Shown: positions 40,010 to 49,054 of the stretch, in pieces
How positions within the stretch are numbered: position 1 is the stretch's first letter
Layout: each line of letters begins with the position of its first letter
Origin: Arthrobacter pascens
GTDB taxonomy: Bacteria > Actinomycetota > Actinomycetes > Actinomycetales > Micrococcaceae
Reading direction: 5' to 3'
Assembly (NCBI RefSeq): GCF_017052465.1
Contig: NZ_JAFHKT010000145.1
Span: forward strand, 62,001 to 126,000
Length of the DNA: 64,000 bases
Position numbers and translations under genes: made by a program
The notes under the pieces: generated by a model
Told to the model about the DNA's origin: nothing
What the model saw: only the letters and a program-made list of their open reading frames with translations
The model's database searches: none

Positions 40010-40798
40010 CTAGCACCCGGTCAGGTGCCGCCGGGGCCGCTCCTGCCGATAAAAGTAGCGGCCGGCCTCCCGGAATCCTGACCGGGCATACAGCTCCCTG
40101 GCTCCTGGATTGGCTGCGGTCACCAGGAGCCAGTAGCCATCCAGCTTCCGTGCCGCGCCGGCCCCCAGCAATGAGCGCAGGACGCGGGTCGCATAACCGC
40201 GGCGCCGGGCGTCGGGTCGGGTGGCCATGCAATACAAACCGCCGTAACCGCCGGCGAGGGCGAGCCGTCCGACGGCGGCCGGCCTGCCGCCGTCGTCCCT
40301 CAGCAGGGCGTACAGCGAGGGGCAGCCGGTGAGGATGGCCCGGGCGGTCTCCAGCGCCCCGGCGCCGCCGCGGCCGTCGACCGACCACCACAGCTCCAGC
40401 CATTCCGCGGAGGGATGCTCGGCGAGTTCGACGGCGGCATCCGCCGGCAGCGGACCCACCTGCAGCGGACCCTCCGGCGCCGCCGGCCCCATCGCCATGA
40501 CGAGCGTTTCGGACTGATTGGTGAAGCCCAGACGGTCGAGCAGGGCATTCAGCGGGGCTGCAGAAGCGTTGTCGAAGACCTGGTAAATCACCGGCAGCCG
40601 GCGCTTCCGGTACCACGCCACGGCCTCCCGCGCGGCGGCCGCAGGGTCCGCCGCGGACGCGCGCGGCCAGACGGAGTTCGCCCGCTGCGTCACGCCCTCA
40701 GCGGCCCGGAGCACCCACTCGCCCGTGTCGTGGCGGTCGGGCGCCGGCCACGCGGCGTCCATCAGCACTTCCAGGGCGGGGATTGGGTCGGCCGTCAT
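40010..40798 (-). CDS. GNAT family N-acetyltransferase
   Basis: A 262-residue protein with an N-terminal domain of about 110 residues and a C-terminal GNAT domain. The acetyl-CoA loop is ATRPDARRRGYATRVLRSLL (Q/RxxGxG/A type), followed by LLVTAANPGARELYARSGFREAGRYFY. The layout resembles two-domain GNAT proteins like MshD, but the substrate is unknown. The ATG at 40798 has GGAGG 6 nt upstream. It lies downstream of aspS on the same strand but beyond a terminator, so it is probably its own unit, and it converges on the catabolic operon. Confidence 0.85.
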   Translation of the reverse strand: MTADPIPALEVLMDAAWPAPDRHDTGEWVLRAAEGVTQRANSVWPRASAADPAAAAREAVAWYRKRRLPVIYQVFDNASAAPLNALLDRLGFTNQSETLVMAMGPAAPEGPLQVGPLPADAAVELAEHPSAEWLELWWSVDGRGGAGALETARAILTGCPSLYALLRDDGGRPAAVGRLALAGGYGGLYCMATRPDARRRGYATRVLRSLLGAGAARKLDGYWLLVTAANPGARELYARSGFREAGRYFYRQERPRRHLTGC

Positions 40799-40842
40799 CG
40801 AGGTCCTCCTTCTGCGGCTGCCGGGTGTCCAGCCAAACAGCA

Positions 40843-40868
40843 GGGGCTCCCCGTTTCCGGGGAGCCCC
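40843..40868 (-). terminator. Probable terminator after aspS
   Basis: An 11-bp perfect GC-rich stem (GGGGCTCCCCG with its complement) with loop TTTC, 37 bp after the aspS stop. The following minus-strand bases (TGTTTGG) are only weakly T-rich. Confidence 0.75.
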
Positions 40869-40904
40869 ATATTGGCTAATGCGTGGAAGCGCAGCCTGTT
40901 GCAG

Positions 40905-42692
40905 CTACTCTCCCTGCTTCGCCTCGGGCTTCTTGGCCTCGGGCTTGAAGTCGACGCCGGCTTCCTTCCGCTGCTGCGCGGTGATGGGCGCCGGAGCGTC
41001 CGTGAGCGGGTCATGGCCGCCGCCGGACTTCGGGAACGCGATGACGTCGCGGATGGAGTCCACCCCTGCCATCAGGGCAACAACGCGGTCCCAGCCAAAG
41101 GCGATGCCGCCGTGCGGGGGGGCGCCGTACTTGAACCCCTCGAGCAGGAAGCCGAACTTGGTCTGCGCATCCGCCCGGTCGAGTCCCATGAGCTCAAAGA
41201 CGCGCTCCTGGACATCGCGCTCGTGGATACGGATTGAGCCGCCGCCGATTTCGTTGCCGTTGCAGACGATGTCGTAGGCGTAGGACAGCGCCGATTCCGG
41301 ATCCTTGTCGAAGGAGGCCAGGAACTCCGGCTTGGGGGACGTGAAGGCGTGGTGGACGGCCGTCCACTGGCCACCGCCCACGGCGACGTCGCCGGATGCC
41401 ACAGCGGCGGCGGCCGGTTCGAACATCGGCGCGTCCACCACCCAGCAGAAGGCCCAGTCATTGGGGTCGATCAGGCCTGTGCGGTGGCCGATCTCCACGC
41501 GGGCCGCGCCGAGCAGCGCACGGGAGGGCGTCTTCTCACCGGCGGCGAAGAAGATGCAGTCACCGGGCTTGGCGCCTACGGCGTCGGCCAGGCCGGCACG
41601 TTCGGTGTCGGTGAGGTTCTTCGCCACGGGGCCGGCGAGCTCGCCATCTTCCTTGTACAGCACGTATGCCAGGCCCTTGGCTCCGCGCTGCTTGGCCCAC
41701 TCCTGCCACGCGTCGAGGGCGCGGCGTGCCTGGGATGCGCCGCCTGGCATGACGACGGCGCCGACGTACGGTGCCTTGAAGACGCCGAAGTTGGTGTCCT
41801 TGAAGAATTCGGTCAGCTCGGTCAGTTCCTGGCCGAAGCGGAGGTCCGGCTTGTCGGAACCGTAGCGGGCCATGGCGTCCGCGTACGTGATGCGCTGGAT
41901 CGGCGTCGGGATCTCGACGTCGATCAGCTTCCAGAGTGCCTTCACGATGTTCTCGCCGAGCGAGATGATGTCGTCCTGGTCCACGAAGCTGGCTTCGATG
42001 TCCAGCTGGGTGAACTCCGGCTGGCGGTCGGCGCGGAAATCCTCGTCACGGTAGCAGCGGGCGATCTGGTAGTACTTCTCGAACCCGCCCACCTGCAGCA
42101 GCTGCTTGAAAAGCTGCGGCGACTGCGGCAGCGCGTACCAGGAACCCGGCGCCAGGCGTGCGGGGACAACGAAGTCGCGGGCACCTTCAGGCGTCGAACG
42201 CGTCAGGGTCGGGGTTTCGATTTCCACGTAGCCCTCGCGGTGCAGGAGCTCGCGTGCTACGCGGTTGGCCTCGGAGCGGAGACGGAGGTTGCGGCTGGGG
42301 CCGGGACGGCGGAGGTCCAGGTAGCGGTGCTTGAGCCGTGCTTCCTCGCCCACTTCCACGTGCTCGTCGATCTGGAAGGGCAGCGGCTCCGCGGTGTTGA
42401 GGATGATCACCTTGTCCGCCATGACCTCGATCTCGCCGGTGGCGAGTGCCGGGTTCTCGTTGCCCTCGGGGCGCTTGGACACCGTTCCGGTCACCTGCAG
42501 GACGTATTCGTTGCGCAGGCCGTGGAACACCTCTTCCTCACGGACCACGATCTGGGCCACTCCCGAAGCGTCACGCAGATCGACGAATGCGACACCACCG
42601 TGATCACGGCGGCGACCTACCCAGCCGGCCAGGGTTACGGTTTGTCCAATATGCTCGGAGCGGAGCGACCCGAGGTCATGTGTGCGCAGCAC
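40905..42692 (-). CDS. aspS: Aspartate--tRNA(Asp/Asn) ligase
   Basis: Class II synthetase of 595 residues, the long bacterial type with a GAD insertion. N-terminal OB-fold anticodon domain ([24 protein letters not shown]), motif 2 ([24 protein letters not shown]), and motif 3 ([15 protein letters not shown]). Lineages that use the GatCAB route for Asn-tRNA have a non-discriminating enzyme; this cannot be decided here. GTG start with AAAGGA about 6 nt upstream. The C-terminal 15 residues are a charged Lys/Glu/Pro tail. Confidence 0.97.
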   Translation of the reverse strand: MLRTHDLGSLRSEHIGQTVTLAGWVGRRRDHGGVAFVDLRDASGVAQIVVREEEVFHGLRNEYVLQVTGTVSKRPEGNENPALATGEIEVMADKVIILNTAEPLPFQIDEHVEVGEEARLKHRYLDLRRPGPSRNLRLRSEANRVARELLHREGYVEIETPTLTRSTPEGARDFVVPARLAPGSWYALPQSPQLFKQLLQVGGFEKYYQIARCYRDEDFRADRQPEFTQLDIEASFVDQDDIISLGENIVKALWKLIDVEIPTPIQRITYADAMARYGSDKPDLRFGQELTELTEFFKDTNFGVFKAPYVGAVVMPGGASQARRALDAWQEWAKQRGAKGLAYVLYKEDGELAGPVAKNLTDTERAGLADAVGAKPGDCIFFAAGEKTPSRALLGAARVEIGHRTGLIDPNDWAFCWVVDAPMFEPAAAAVASGDVAVGGGQWTAVHHAFTSPKPEFLASFDKDPESALSYAYDIVCNGNEIGGGSIRIHERDVQERVFELMGLDRADAQTKFGFLLEGFKYGAPPHGGIAFGWDRVVALMAGVDSIRDVIAFPKSGGGHDPLTDAPAPITAQQRKEAGVDFKPEAKKPEAKQGE

Positions 42693-42728
42693 AACATTCC
42701 TTTCAGAAGGAAGACAGAAATTTCATTA

Positions 42729-42748
42729 GGATCGTTGCGGAACGATCC
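42729..42748. promoter_or_regulatory. Inverted repeat between aspS and the APC permease
   Basis: GGATCGTT-GCGG-AACGATCC, a perfect 8-bp palindrome arm pair in the 94-bp divergent intergenic region. It could be an operator for the permease or a leader hairpin of aspS. No T-tract follows on either strand. Confidence 0.5.
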
Positions 42749-42786
42749 CGTCCGAGTTTACCCGCTGGAAAGGTCCCTGCCCCGCC

Positions 42787-44052
42787 ATGACGAAGCATCA
42801 GCGCCTGCAGCGGAGGCTTGGTGTGTTTGACGCCACGTCGATCGGCCTCGGATCCATGCTGGGCGCCGGCGTCTTTGTGGTCTTCGCCCCGGCCGCCGGG
42901 CTGGCGGGAACGCTGCTCGTCGCGTCCATCGTCATCGCGGGCACCGTCGCCTATTGCAACGCCGTGGCGTCCGCCCAGCTCGCCGCCAAATACCCGGAAA
43001 GCGGCGGAACGTATGTCTACGGCCGCAAGCAGCTCGGAGAATGGCCGGGCTTCATCGCCGGCTGGGGGTTCGTGACCGGCAAGACCGCATCCTGCGCGGC
43101 CATGGCGCTGACCTTCGGGCAGTATGTCGCCCCGGGATACGCGACTCCGTTGGCCATCGCGGCCGTAGCAGTGCTGACCGGCGTCAATCTTCTGGGCATC
43201 ACCCGGACGGCCTTCCTGACGCGCATCCTCCTGGGCATCGTCCTGGCCACCCTCGCCTTTGTGGCTGCCGCCAGCATCCTGGGCCCCCATCCGGTGGACG
43301 CCGCACCCGCCGCGGCAGCTCCCGACGGCGCAGGCAGCGCCTGGGGTGTCTTTCCCGCCGCGGGCCTGATGTTCTTCGCGTTCGCCGGATACGCACGCAT
43401 CGCGACGCTCGGCGAGGAGGTGAAGGACCCCGCCCGGGTCATCCCGCGGGCCATCCTGGGCGCCCTTGCGGCAGCGTTCGGCATCTATCTCGCCTTGGCT
43501 CTGCTGCTGCTGGAGCACCTTCCGCTGTCCCGGCTGGCAGGATCCGAGGCCCCGCTGCTGGAAGCGGTGCGGACTTCGGAGTTGGCCGCCGGGGCCGCAT
43601 TCGTGCAGGCCGGAGCCGCCGCGGCGTCCCTGGGCGCACTGCTGGCACTCATTACGGGCGTGGGGCGCACTGCCATGGCCATGGCGAGGGAGGGTGATTT
43701 GCCGGGTCCGCTGGCCCGGATCGGGGGACGCCACACGGTGCCGTTCGTCGCCGAACTGGCCGTTGCCGCCGTCGTGGTTGTGCTGTTGCTGACCAGCAAC
43801 GTGCTGACGGTGGTGGGCTTCTCCAGCTTCGGCGTGCTGGTGTATTACGCGGTGGCGAACGCGGCGGCGTACAGCCTTCCGCACCGTCCGTGGCACGCGC
43901 CGAGGTGGCTCAATGCCGCGGGGCTTGCGGGCTGCCTGGTCCTGGCATTCACGCTGCCGCCGTCGTCAGTCCTGACCATGGCGGCTGTGCTGGCCGCGGG
44001 CGTGGCGGCCCGGGCGGTGGTGCTGCGGCGCCGCCGCAGCACCACCGGGTAA
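42787..44052 (+). CDS. APC family amino acid permease
   Basis: A 421-residue transporter with about 12 hydrophobic helices. The N-terminal signature FDATSIGLGSMLGAGVFVVFAP (TM1, substrate loop Gly-x-Gly), KYPESGGTYVYGRKQLGEWPGFIAGW and MFFAFAGYARIATLGEEVKDPARVIPRAI (TM6 and following loop) are typical of the amino acid-polyamine-organocation superfamily. Substrate cannot be read from sequence. The ATG lacks a well-placed ribosome-binding site (GGAAAGG is about 13 nt upstream). It is divergent from aspS and converges on hisS with a 6-bp gap and no visible terminator. Confidence 0.9.
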   Translation: MTKHQRLQRRLGVFDATSIGLGSMLGAGVFVVFAPAAGLAGTLLVASIVIAGTVAYCNAVASAQLAAKYPESGGTYVYGRKQLGEWPGFIAGWGFVTGKTASCAAMALTFGQYVAPGYATPLAIAAVAVLTGVNLLGITRTAFLTRILLGIVLATLAFVAAASILGPHPVDAAPAAAAPDGAGSAWGVFPAAGLMFFAFAGYARIATLGEEVKDPARVIPRAILGALAAAFGIYLALALLLLEHLPLSRLAGSEAPLLEAVRTSELAAGAAFVQAGAAAASLGALLALITGVGRTAMAMAREGDLPGPLARIGGRHTVPFVAELAVAAVVVVLLLTSNVLTVVGFSSFGVLVYYAVANAAAYSLPHRPWHAPRWLNAAGLAGCLVLAFTLPPSSVLTMAAVLAAGVAARAVVLRRRRSTTG

Positions 44053-44058
44053 AACCGC

Positions 44059-45423
44059 CTACTCCGGGGAGGTTCCGGTGACCTGGACGTGCAAGTCCTC
44101 GTCCGACGGCGTCCAGGTCGCCGGATCGGCGTCGACCTGCACCCCCGAGCGGATGTCCTTCACCTGGTGCTTGCCCTCATCATCGGTAAACCAGACGAAC
44201 GGAATGCCGCGGCGGTCAGCGAATTTAATCTGCTTTCCGAACTTCTCCGCCTTCGCGGCAACTTCGGTGGCGATGCCGCGGCTGCGCAGCTGCGTCGCCA
44301 CGTCCTGGGCCTCCCCCCACGTGTCGTCTGCGTTCAGGGCGACGAGGACAGCGGTGGGAACGGAGCGGGAAGCCTTCGCCAGGTCCTGGCTGAGGATGCG
44401 GGACACCAGCCGGGTCACACCGATGGAGAGCCCGACGCCGGGGAACTTCCGGTTGCCCTTGGTCGCCAGGGCGTCATACCGGCCGCCGGAGCAGATGGAT
44501 CCGAGCTGCTCGTGGCCGACGAGCACCGTTTCCACGACGGTGCCCGTGTAGTAGTCAAGCCCGCGTGCGATGCTCAAATCGGCGATGACCTTGCCCGGTG
44601 CACGCTTCACGGCGGCCTCGATGACCTGCTCGAGTTCGTCCAGGCCCTCCTCGAGGAGTTCATTGCTCACCCCGAGCGAACGGACCTGCCCGACGAAGGA
44701 GGTGTCCTCGGTGCGGATGCCGGCAAGTTTGAGGGCCGCCTGCGCCTGGTCGTCGGTGGCACCGAGTTCGGTTTTGAGCAGCTCGGCCACCTTGGCGGGA
44801 CCGATCTTCTCCAGCTTGTCGATGCTGCGCAGCACGCCGGCAGTGTCGTCCAGCCCGATGCCCCGGTAGAAACCCTCTGCCAGCTTCCTGTTGTTGATGC
44901 GGAGCCGGAAGTCCGGAATCGGAAGGGCGCCAAGCGCTTCGGCGATGACCAGCGCGATCTCGACGTCGTAGCGGAAGGGCAGCTCGCCGTCCCCCACCAC
45001 GTCGATGTCCGCCTGGGTGAACTCACGCGCACGGCCCTCCTGGGGACGCTCGCCCCGCCACACCTTCTGGATCTGGTAACGGCGGAACGGGAACGCGAGG
45101 TAGCCGGCGTTCTCCACGACGTACCGGGCAAACGGAACCGTCAGGTCGAAGTGGAGGGCCAGCGCATGCGGGTCGTGCTTCCCTTTGCCTCCGTCGGTGG
45201 CGGCTTCGCCTTCGTCGTCCTGCAGCCGGCTGAGGCCATACACCTCTTTATCGATCTCGCCCTTGCGCAGCAGCTGGCCCACCGTCTCCACCGCGCGGGT
45301 CTCGATGGAGGAGAAGCCGTGCAGTTCAAAGGTGCGCCGCAGCGTGTCCAGGACATGCTGCTCCACCAGCCGCTCCTCGGGAAGCCACTCGGGGAATCCG
45401 GACAGGGAGGCTGTGCGTGCCAT
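44059..45423 (-). CDS. hisS: Histidine--tRNA ligase
   Basis: Class II synthetase of 454 residues. It has LHFDLTVPFARYV (motif 1 region), FRRYQIQKVWRGERPQEGRAREFTQADIDVV (motif 2), the His-binding ARGLDYYTGTVVE and CSGGRYDAL (histidyl signatures), GVGLSIGVTRLVSRIL (motif 3), and a C-terminal anticodon domain. The ATG at 45423 (MARTASLSG) is chosen over an upstream in-frame ATG, with GAGGAG about 10 nt before it. It is divergent from the cyclophilin gene across a 255-bp region with a long inverted repeat. Confidence 0.96.
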   Translation of the reverse strand: MARTASLSGFPEWLPEERLVEQHVLDTLRRTFELHGFSSIETRAVETVGQLLRKGEIDKEVYGLSRLQDDEGEAATDGGKGKHDPHALALHFDLTVPFARYVVENAGYLAFPFRRYQIQKVWRGERPQEGRAREFTQADIDVVGDGELPFRYDVEIALVIAEALGALPIPDFRLRINNRKLAEGFYRGIGLDDTAGVLRSIDKLEKIGPAKVAELLKTELGATDDQAQAALKLAGIRTEDTSFVGQVRSLGVSNELLEEGLDELEQVIEAAVKRAPGKVIADLSIARGLDYYTGTVVETVLVGHEQLGSICSGGRYDALATKGNRKFPGVGLSIGVTRLVSRILSQDLAKASRSVPTAVLVALNADDTWGEAQDVATQLRSRGIATEVAAKAEKFGKQIKFADRRGIPFVWFTDDEGKHQVKDIRSGVQVDADPATWTPSDEDLHVQVTGTSPE

Positions 45424-45526
45424 GGTGGAGTTTCTCCTCAGGTAACGACGGCCGGAGTCCGCTGCCCAGCATTCCGAAACGCCATTGATCAAAAACGGCG
45501 GCAGGGGCGGGAGTCCAGGCTGTCAT

Positions 45527-45557
45527 GCATAAACTATGTGCGGCAGTCAGTTTATGC
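45527..45557. promoter_or_regulatory. Inverted repeat in the hisS / cyclophilin divergent region
   Basis: GCATAAACT-N13-AGTTTATGC has perfect 9-bp arms. Each arm contains TAAACT, a TANNNT-type -10 element, pointing toward the other. The site could be two face-to-face promoters or a dimeric operator. It is the only AT-rich part of the 255-bp gap. Confidence 0.5.
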
Positions 45558-45678
45558 TTTCGGCGCCAGCATCTCTAATGCGGCCGCCGTGACCGGAGAC
45601 GCTGCCGCTGTGCAGCTGCAGCCGGGGATGCCTTCAGCGGGTGACCCTGGTGGGCAGCCCGATCAACGAGGAGGACCT

Positions 45679-46479
45679 GTGGCGGCAAGTCCACGCGAGA
45701 TGCGTGAAGCCAAGCGCCGTATCCAGCAGATGGAAGCCAAGCGCGAGCTTCGCCGTGACCAGGAGAAACGGCGCAGGCGGGACAACCTTCTTGCGGTCGG
45801 CGCGGGAACGGCGGCGGTGATACTCGCCGTCGTGCTTCAGCTCGCGGTGTATTCCGGCAACCCGACCGAGGAGGAATTCGCGGCGGCCGAGGCCGGACTG
45901 CAGTCCCCGTCGGCGTCGCCATCCGCCCCGGCCACCAATGCCGCCAACATCCCCAAGCCGGAAACAGCCGCGGGGAAGGTCTTCACCGGTGAACTCAAAC
46001 TCAATCGCGGAGCGGTGGGAGTGCGGCTCGACGGCACCAAAGCGCCGCAGGCCGCCGCCGTGTTCAAGTCCCTCGCCGATGAGGGCTACTACAAGGGCGT
46101 GAGCTGCCACCGGCTCACCACCGCCGAGAATTTTGGCGTGCTGCAGTGCGGCTCCAAGAGCGGAGACGGCCAGGGCGACCCCGCCTACACATGGGGTCCG
46201 CTGGAGAACACGCCCGCGAACAACAAGTATGCGGCCGGAACCATCGCAGTGGCCCGGACCGGCGGCAACGCCTACGGCAACGGGACACAGTTCTTCATCG
46301 TGTACAAGGACACCGTGATTCCGGCCGACGCCGCGGGCGGGTACACGGTGGTGGGCACCGTGACCTCCGGGCTGGACGTGGTCACAAAGATTGCGGCGGC
46401 AGGTCTTAAGAAGGGCGAAAATGCCACCGACGGCGCACCTGTGGAACCAGTCACGATAGACTCGTTCTCTCTGAAGTAA
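45679..46479 (+). CDS. Membrane-anchored cyclophilin-type peptidyl-prolyl isomerase
   Basis: A 266-residue protein. The cytoplasmic N-terminus is charged (PREMREAKRRIQQMEAKRELRRDQEKRRRR). One transmembrane helix follows (LLAVGAGTAAVILAVVLQLAVYSG), then an extracellular Ser/Pro linker and a cyclophilin domain. The latter has LADEGYYKGVSCHRLTT, GTIAVARTGGNAYGNGTQFFIVYKD and GYTVVGTVTSGLDVV. It probably helps fold exported proteins. A GTG start with GAGGAGG 4-5 nt upstream is chosen; the frame is open far upstream, but that part is antisense to hisS. Confidence 0.9.
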   Translation: MAASPREMREAKRRIQQMEAKRELRRDQEKRRRRDNLLAVGAGTAAVILAVVLQLAVYSGNPTEEEFAAAEAGLQSPSASPSAPATNAANIPKPETAAGKVFTGELKLNRGAVGVRLDGTKAPQAAAVFKSLADEGYYKGVSCHRLTTAENFGVLQCGSKSGDGQGDPAYTWGPLENTPANNKYAAGTIAVARTGGNAYGNGTQFFIVYKDTVIPADAAGGYTVVGTVTSGLDVVTKIAAAGLKKGENATDGAPVEPVTIDSFSLK

Positions 46480-46549
46480 GAAGCCCGGTTCCCAGGCGGC
46501 CCCGGGTGTATTACGAGAGTATTTTCCTCCAAGCGAAAGACTTTTAGCG

Positions 46550-48184
46550 GTGACAGACAGTCAGAAATCCGACGAAACAGCAGCAGCAGACCTGATTGAG
46601 GCTCCGGCTCCTCCGGCCGGCCCCGAGGCGGCAGCTGCCGAAGGTACCCAGGCAGAAGAAACGCAGCCGGACGCAGCTCCCCAGGAGGAAGCGCCGGCGG
46701 AGGACGCACAGGCGCAGGAGGAAGCGCCGGCGCAGGATGCGCCCGCGGAGGACGCAGCTCCCCAGGAGGAAACGCCTGCGCAGGGCGCTGGAGAGGAACC
46801 CGCCGCGCCGGCCCCCTCACCCCGCCCGGCACCGTCACCCCGTCCGGCACCGTCGCCCGCAGCATTTGCCGCGCGCCCGAAGGCCGGCCCCGCAGCCACC
46901 GTGGCGCCGGCACCCGCACCGTCGGCCACGTCGCTCGCGGAGGCAGCCCGCTGGGGCCGTGTTGAAGGGGACGGTCACGTCTTCCTCACCATCGACGGCG
47001 AGGAACACCCGGTAGGCCAGTACCCGGACGTCAGCGATGACGAGGCGCTGGCTTACTTCGCCCGGAAGTACGACGACATCGTGGCCCAGATCGTGCTGCT
47101 CGAGCAGCGTGTTGCGTCCAAGGCCCCCACCACCGACATGCAGAAGACTGTCACGCACCTGCGTGAGCAGCTGGCAGAACGCAACATGGTGGGCGACATC
47201 CGTTCGGCTGAAGGCCGCCTGGACACGCTGGCCACGCAGATCACCGAGCTTGAAAAGGCAGAGAAGGCACAGCACGACGCCGTCCGCGCAGCCGAACTGG
47301 CCGCGCGTGAGGCCATCGTCGCCGAAGCCGAAGGCATCTCGGGAACGGATCCGGCGCATATCCAGTGGAAGACCTCCAGCGCCAGGATGAACGAACTGTT
47401 CGAGAGCTGGAAGACCGCACAGAAGAGCGGCGTCCGCCTCGGCCGCAGCAACGAGGACGCACTCTGGAAGCGGTTCCGCGCCGCCCGCACGGTGTTTGAC
47501 CGGCACCGCCGCGCCTACTTCTCCCAGCTGGACAGCAACAACTCGGCGGCAAAGGCCGCCAAGGAAAAGCTGATCGCCGAGGCTGAGGCCCTGTCCTCCT
47601 CGACCGACTGGGGATTCGCCGCAGGTGAATACCGCCGCCTGATGGACGAGTGGAAGGCCTCCCCGCGCGCCAGCCGCAAAGATGACGACGCGCTTTGGGC
47701 ACGGTTCCGTGCCGCCCAGGACGTCTTCTTCACCAACCGCCAGGCCGCGAACGACGAGATCGACCAGGAGTACGCCGCCAACCTCAAGGTGAAGGAAGCC
47801 CTCCTCGAGGAGGCCAACACCATCCTTCCGGTCAAGGACCTCGGTGCCGCCAAGAAGGCCCTGCAGTCCGTCCGCGACCGCTGGGAGGATGCCGGAAAGG
47901 TGCCGCGCGCCGACATGGGACGCATCGAGGCAGGACTGCGCAGGATTGAGGACGCCGTCCGGCAGGCCGAGGAGGAGAACTGGCAGCGTTCCAACCCTGA
48001 GACCAAGGCCCGCACCAACAGCGCCCTGAGCCAGCTCGAGTCGGCCATCGCCGGGCTCAAGGACGATCTGGCGAAGGCCGAGAAAGCCGGCGACCAGCGC
48101 AAGATCAAGGCTGCCCGCGAGGCACTTGACGCCCGCCAGGCGTGGCTGGACCAGATCCAGCGATCCGCCAGCGAGCTCTCCTAG
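46550..48184 (+). CDS. DUF349 domain-containing protein
   Basis: A 544-residue soluble protein. Residues 1-130 are a low-complexity Glu/Ala/Pro/Gln-rich segment with repeated EEAPAEDAQAQ-type units. The rest is long alpha-helix with DUF349 repeats, each marked by a tryptophan and an LWxRFRAAxxxFxxxR pattern (LWKRFRAARTVFDRHRRAYF and LWARFRAAQDVFFTNRQAAN). Coiled-coil stretches occur (KTVTHLREQLAERN, QLESAIAGLKDDLAKAEKAG). Function is not established in bacteria. GTG start; no strong ribosome-binding site. A large hairpin follows the stop. Confidence 0.88.
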   Translation: MTDSQKSDETAAADLIEAPAPPAGPEAAAAEGTQAEETQPDAAPQEEAPAEDAQAQEEAPAQDAPAEDAAPQEETPAQGAGEEPAAPAPSPRPAPSPRPAPSPAAFAARPKAGPAATVAPAPAPSATSLAEAARWGRVEGDGHVFLTIDGEEHPVGQYPDVSDDEALAYFARKYDDIVAQIVLLEQRVASKAPTTDMQKTVTHLREQLAERNMVGDIRSAEGRLDTLATQITELEKAEKAQHDAVRAAELAAREAIVAEAEGISGTDPAHIQWKTSSARMNELFESWKTAQKSGVRLGRSNEDALWKRFRAARTVFDRHRRAYFSQLDSNNSAAKAAKEKLIAEAEALSSSTDWGFAAGEYRRLMDEWKASPRASRKDDDALWARFRAAQDVFFTNRQAANDEIDQEYAANLKVKEALLEEANTILPVKDLGAAKKALQSVRDRWEDAGKVPRADMGRIEAGLRRIEDAVRQAEEENWQRSNPETKARTNSALSQLESAIAGLKDDLAKAEKAGDQRKIKAAREALDARQAWLDQIQRSASELS

Positions 48185-48195
48185 TCAGGATCCTG

Positions 48196-48237
48196 CAGGC
48201 CCCGCACCGGTTATCCACATGACCGGGGCGGGGCCTG
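48196..48237 (+). terminator. Long hairpin after the DUF349 gene
   Basis: CAGGCCCCGC pairs with GCGGGGCCTG, and an inner CCGGT/ACCGG stem encloses the loop. There is no T-tract directly after, so it may work poorly as an intrinsic terminator. The apex contains TTATCCACA, an exact DnaA-box-like 9-mer (48211-48219). Confidence 0.6.
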
Positions 48238-48271
48238 TACGCGTTCCGGCCTTTTCGGGCACGATGGCTGG

Positions 48272-49054
48272 ATGGAAGCGTCCCGCACGCCCGGCAGGCC
48301 ATCCCCGCCGATAGTACCGTCCCCGCCGTCTGCACCAGCGTCACCGCCGTCAGCGCCAGGATCACCCGGCCAGCTTCTGGACCTCTACGCGCCTGGACAG
48401 CTGTTTTCGTCGCCTGAGCTGCAGGCCATGGCGGCCGACGGCGTGCTGACGCAGCTCCACCAGCACGGCTACACCGTGCCGGGCGTGGAGGCTTCGCCGC
48501 AGCTGCGGGCGCGCGCTGCTGCATACGCGGTGCCGCCCGCCATCCGGCAGCGGGTGGTGGCGGGACGGATGACGGCGGCCTGGATCTACGGGTGCGCCCG
48601 TGAGCCGGACCGGATGGCCCTCCTGGTGGATGCCAAGCGCCGCATTTCCAGCCTGCGCGCAACCCGCGGCTGCACACTCCATGAGGTACGGCTCGGTCCC
48701 TTTGACGTCGTCAGCCTGGGGGGCCTGATGGTTTCGAGCCCACTGCGCACCGCACTGGACATCGCCCTGCACGTGGACGCCGAGCGGGCGGTCCCCGCCC
48801 TGCGCCAGCTGCTCGGAAGACCCGAACTTGATGTCCGCGTGCGGCTGCTCGTGCTGGCCGTAGAGGCCACACCCAGGCTGCCCCACAAGAAGGCGGCCCT
48901 GGAGAAACTGGCCCTAGCTTCGCCGGCGGTTTCCCGTGGTCCGGTAGACATCGAAGACGCCGTCGATCCGCCGGACAGCGCTGAGCACGTGGCTCAGGTA
49001 CTTGGGATCGCCCATCTCAAAGGCAAACTTGGACACGGCCACGCGGTCGGTTGA
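48272..49054 (+). CDS. AbiEi-like hypothetical protein overlapping rel antisense
   Basis: A 260-residue protein. A Pro/Ser-rich N-terminus of about 35 residues precedes a helical segment ([24 protein letters not shown]). A region then follows typical of actinobacterial AbiEi-antitoxin-like proteins: [47 protein letters not shown]. No cognate toxin gene is adjacent, so an antitoxin role is doubtful. The last 47 codons (from 48914) lie antisense to the end of rel, and their sequence looks unlike the rest. The original stop may have been lost. Confidence 0.6.
   Translation: MEASRTPGRPSPPIVPSPPSAPASPPSAPGSPGQLLDLYAPGQLFSSPELQAMAADGVLTQLHQHGYTVPGVEASPQLRARAAAYAVPPAIRQRVVAGRMTAAWIYGCAREPDRMALLVDAKRRISSLRATRGCTLHEVRLGPFDVVSLGGLMVSSPLRTALDIALHVDAERAVPALRQLLGRPELDVRVRLLVLAVEATPRLPHKKAALEKLALASPAVSRGPVDIEDAVDPPDSAEHVAQVLGIAHLKGKLGHGHAVG

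Noticed and set aside
44089..45678. Upstream extension of the cyclophilin open frame
   Set aside because: The extension is antisense to hisS and has no homology. The GTG at 45679 follows GAGGAGG and begins the charged arm before the membrane helix.
48196..48237. DnaA box as a replication origin
   Set aside because: A single 9-mer without a cluster of boxes, AT-rich unwinding region or dnaA/dnaN neighbours.
48272..49054. AbiEi-like protein as part of a type IV toxin-antitoxin system
   Set aside because: No AbiEii-type nucleotidyltransferase toxin gene is adjacent; rel and the DUF349 gene are its only neighbours.
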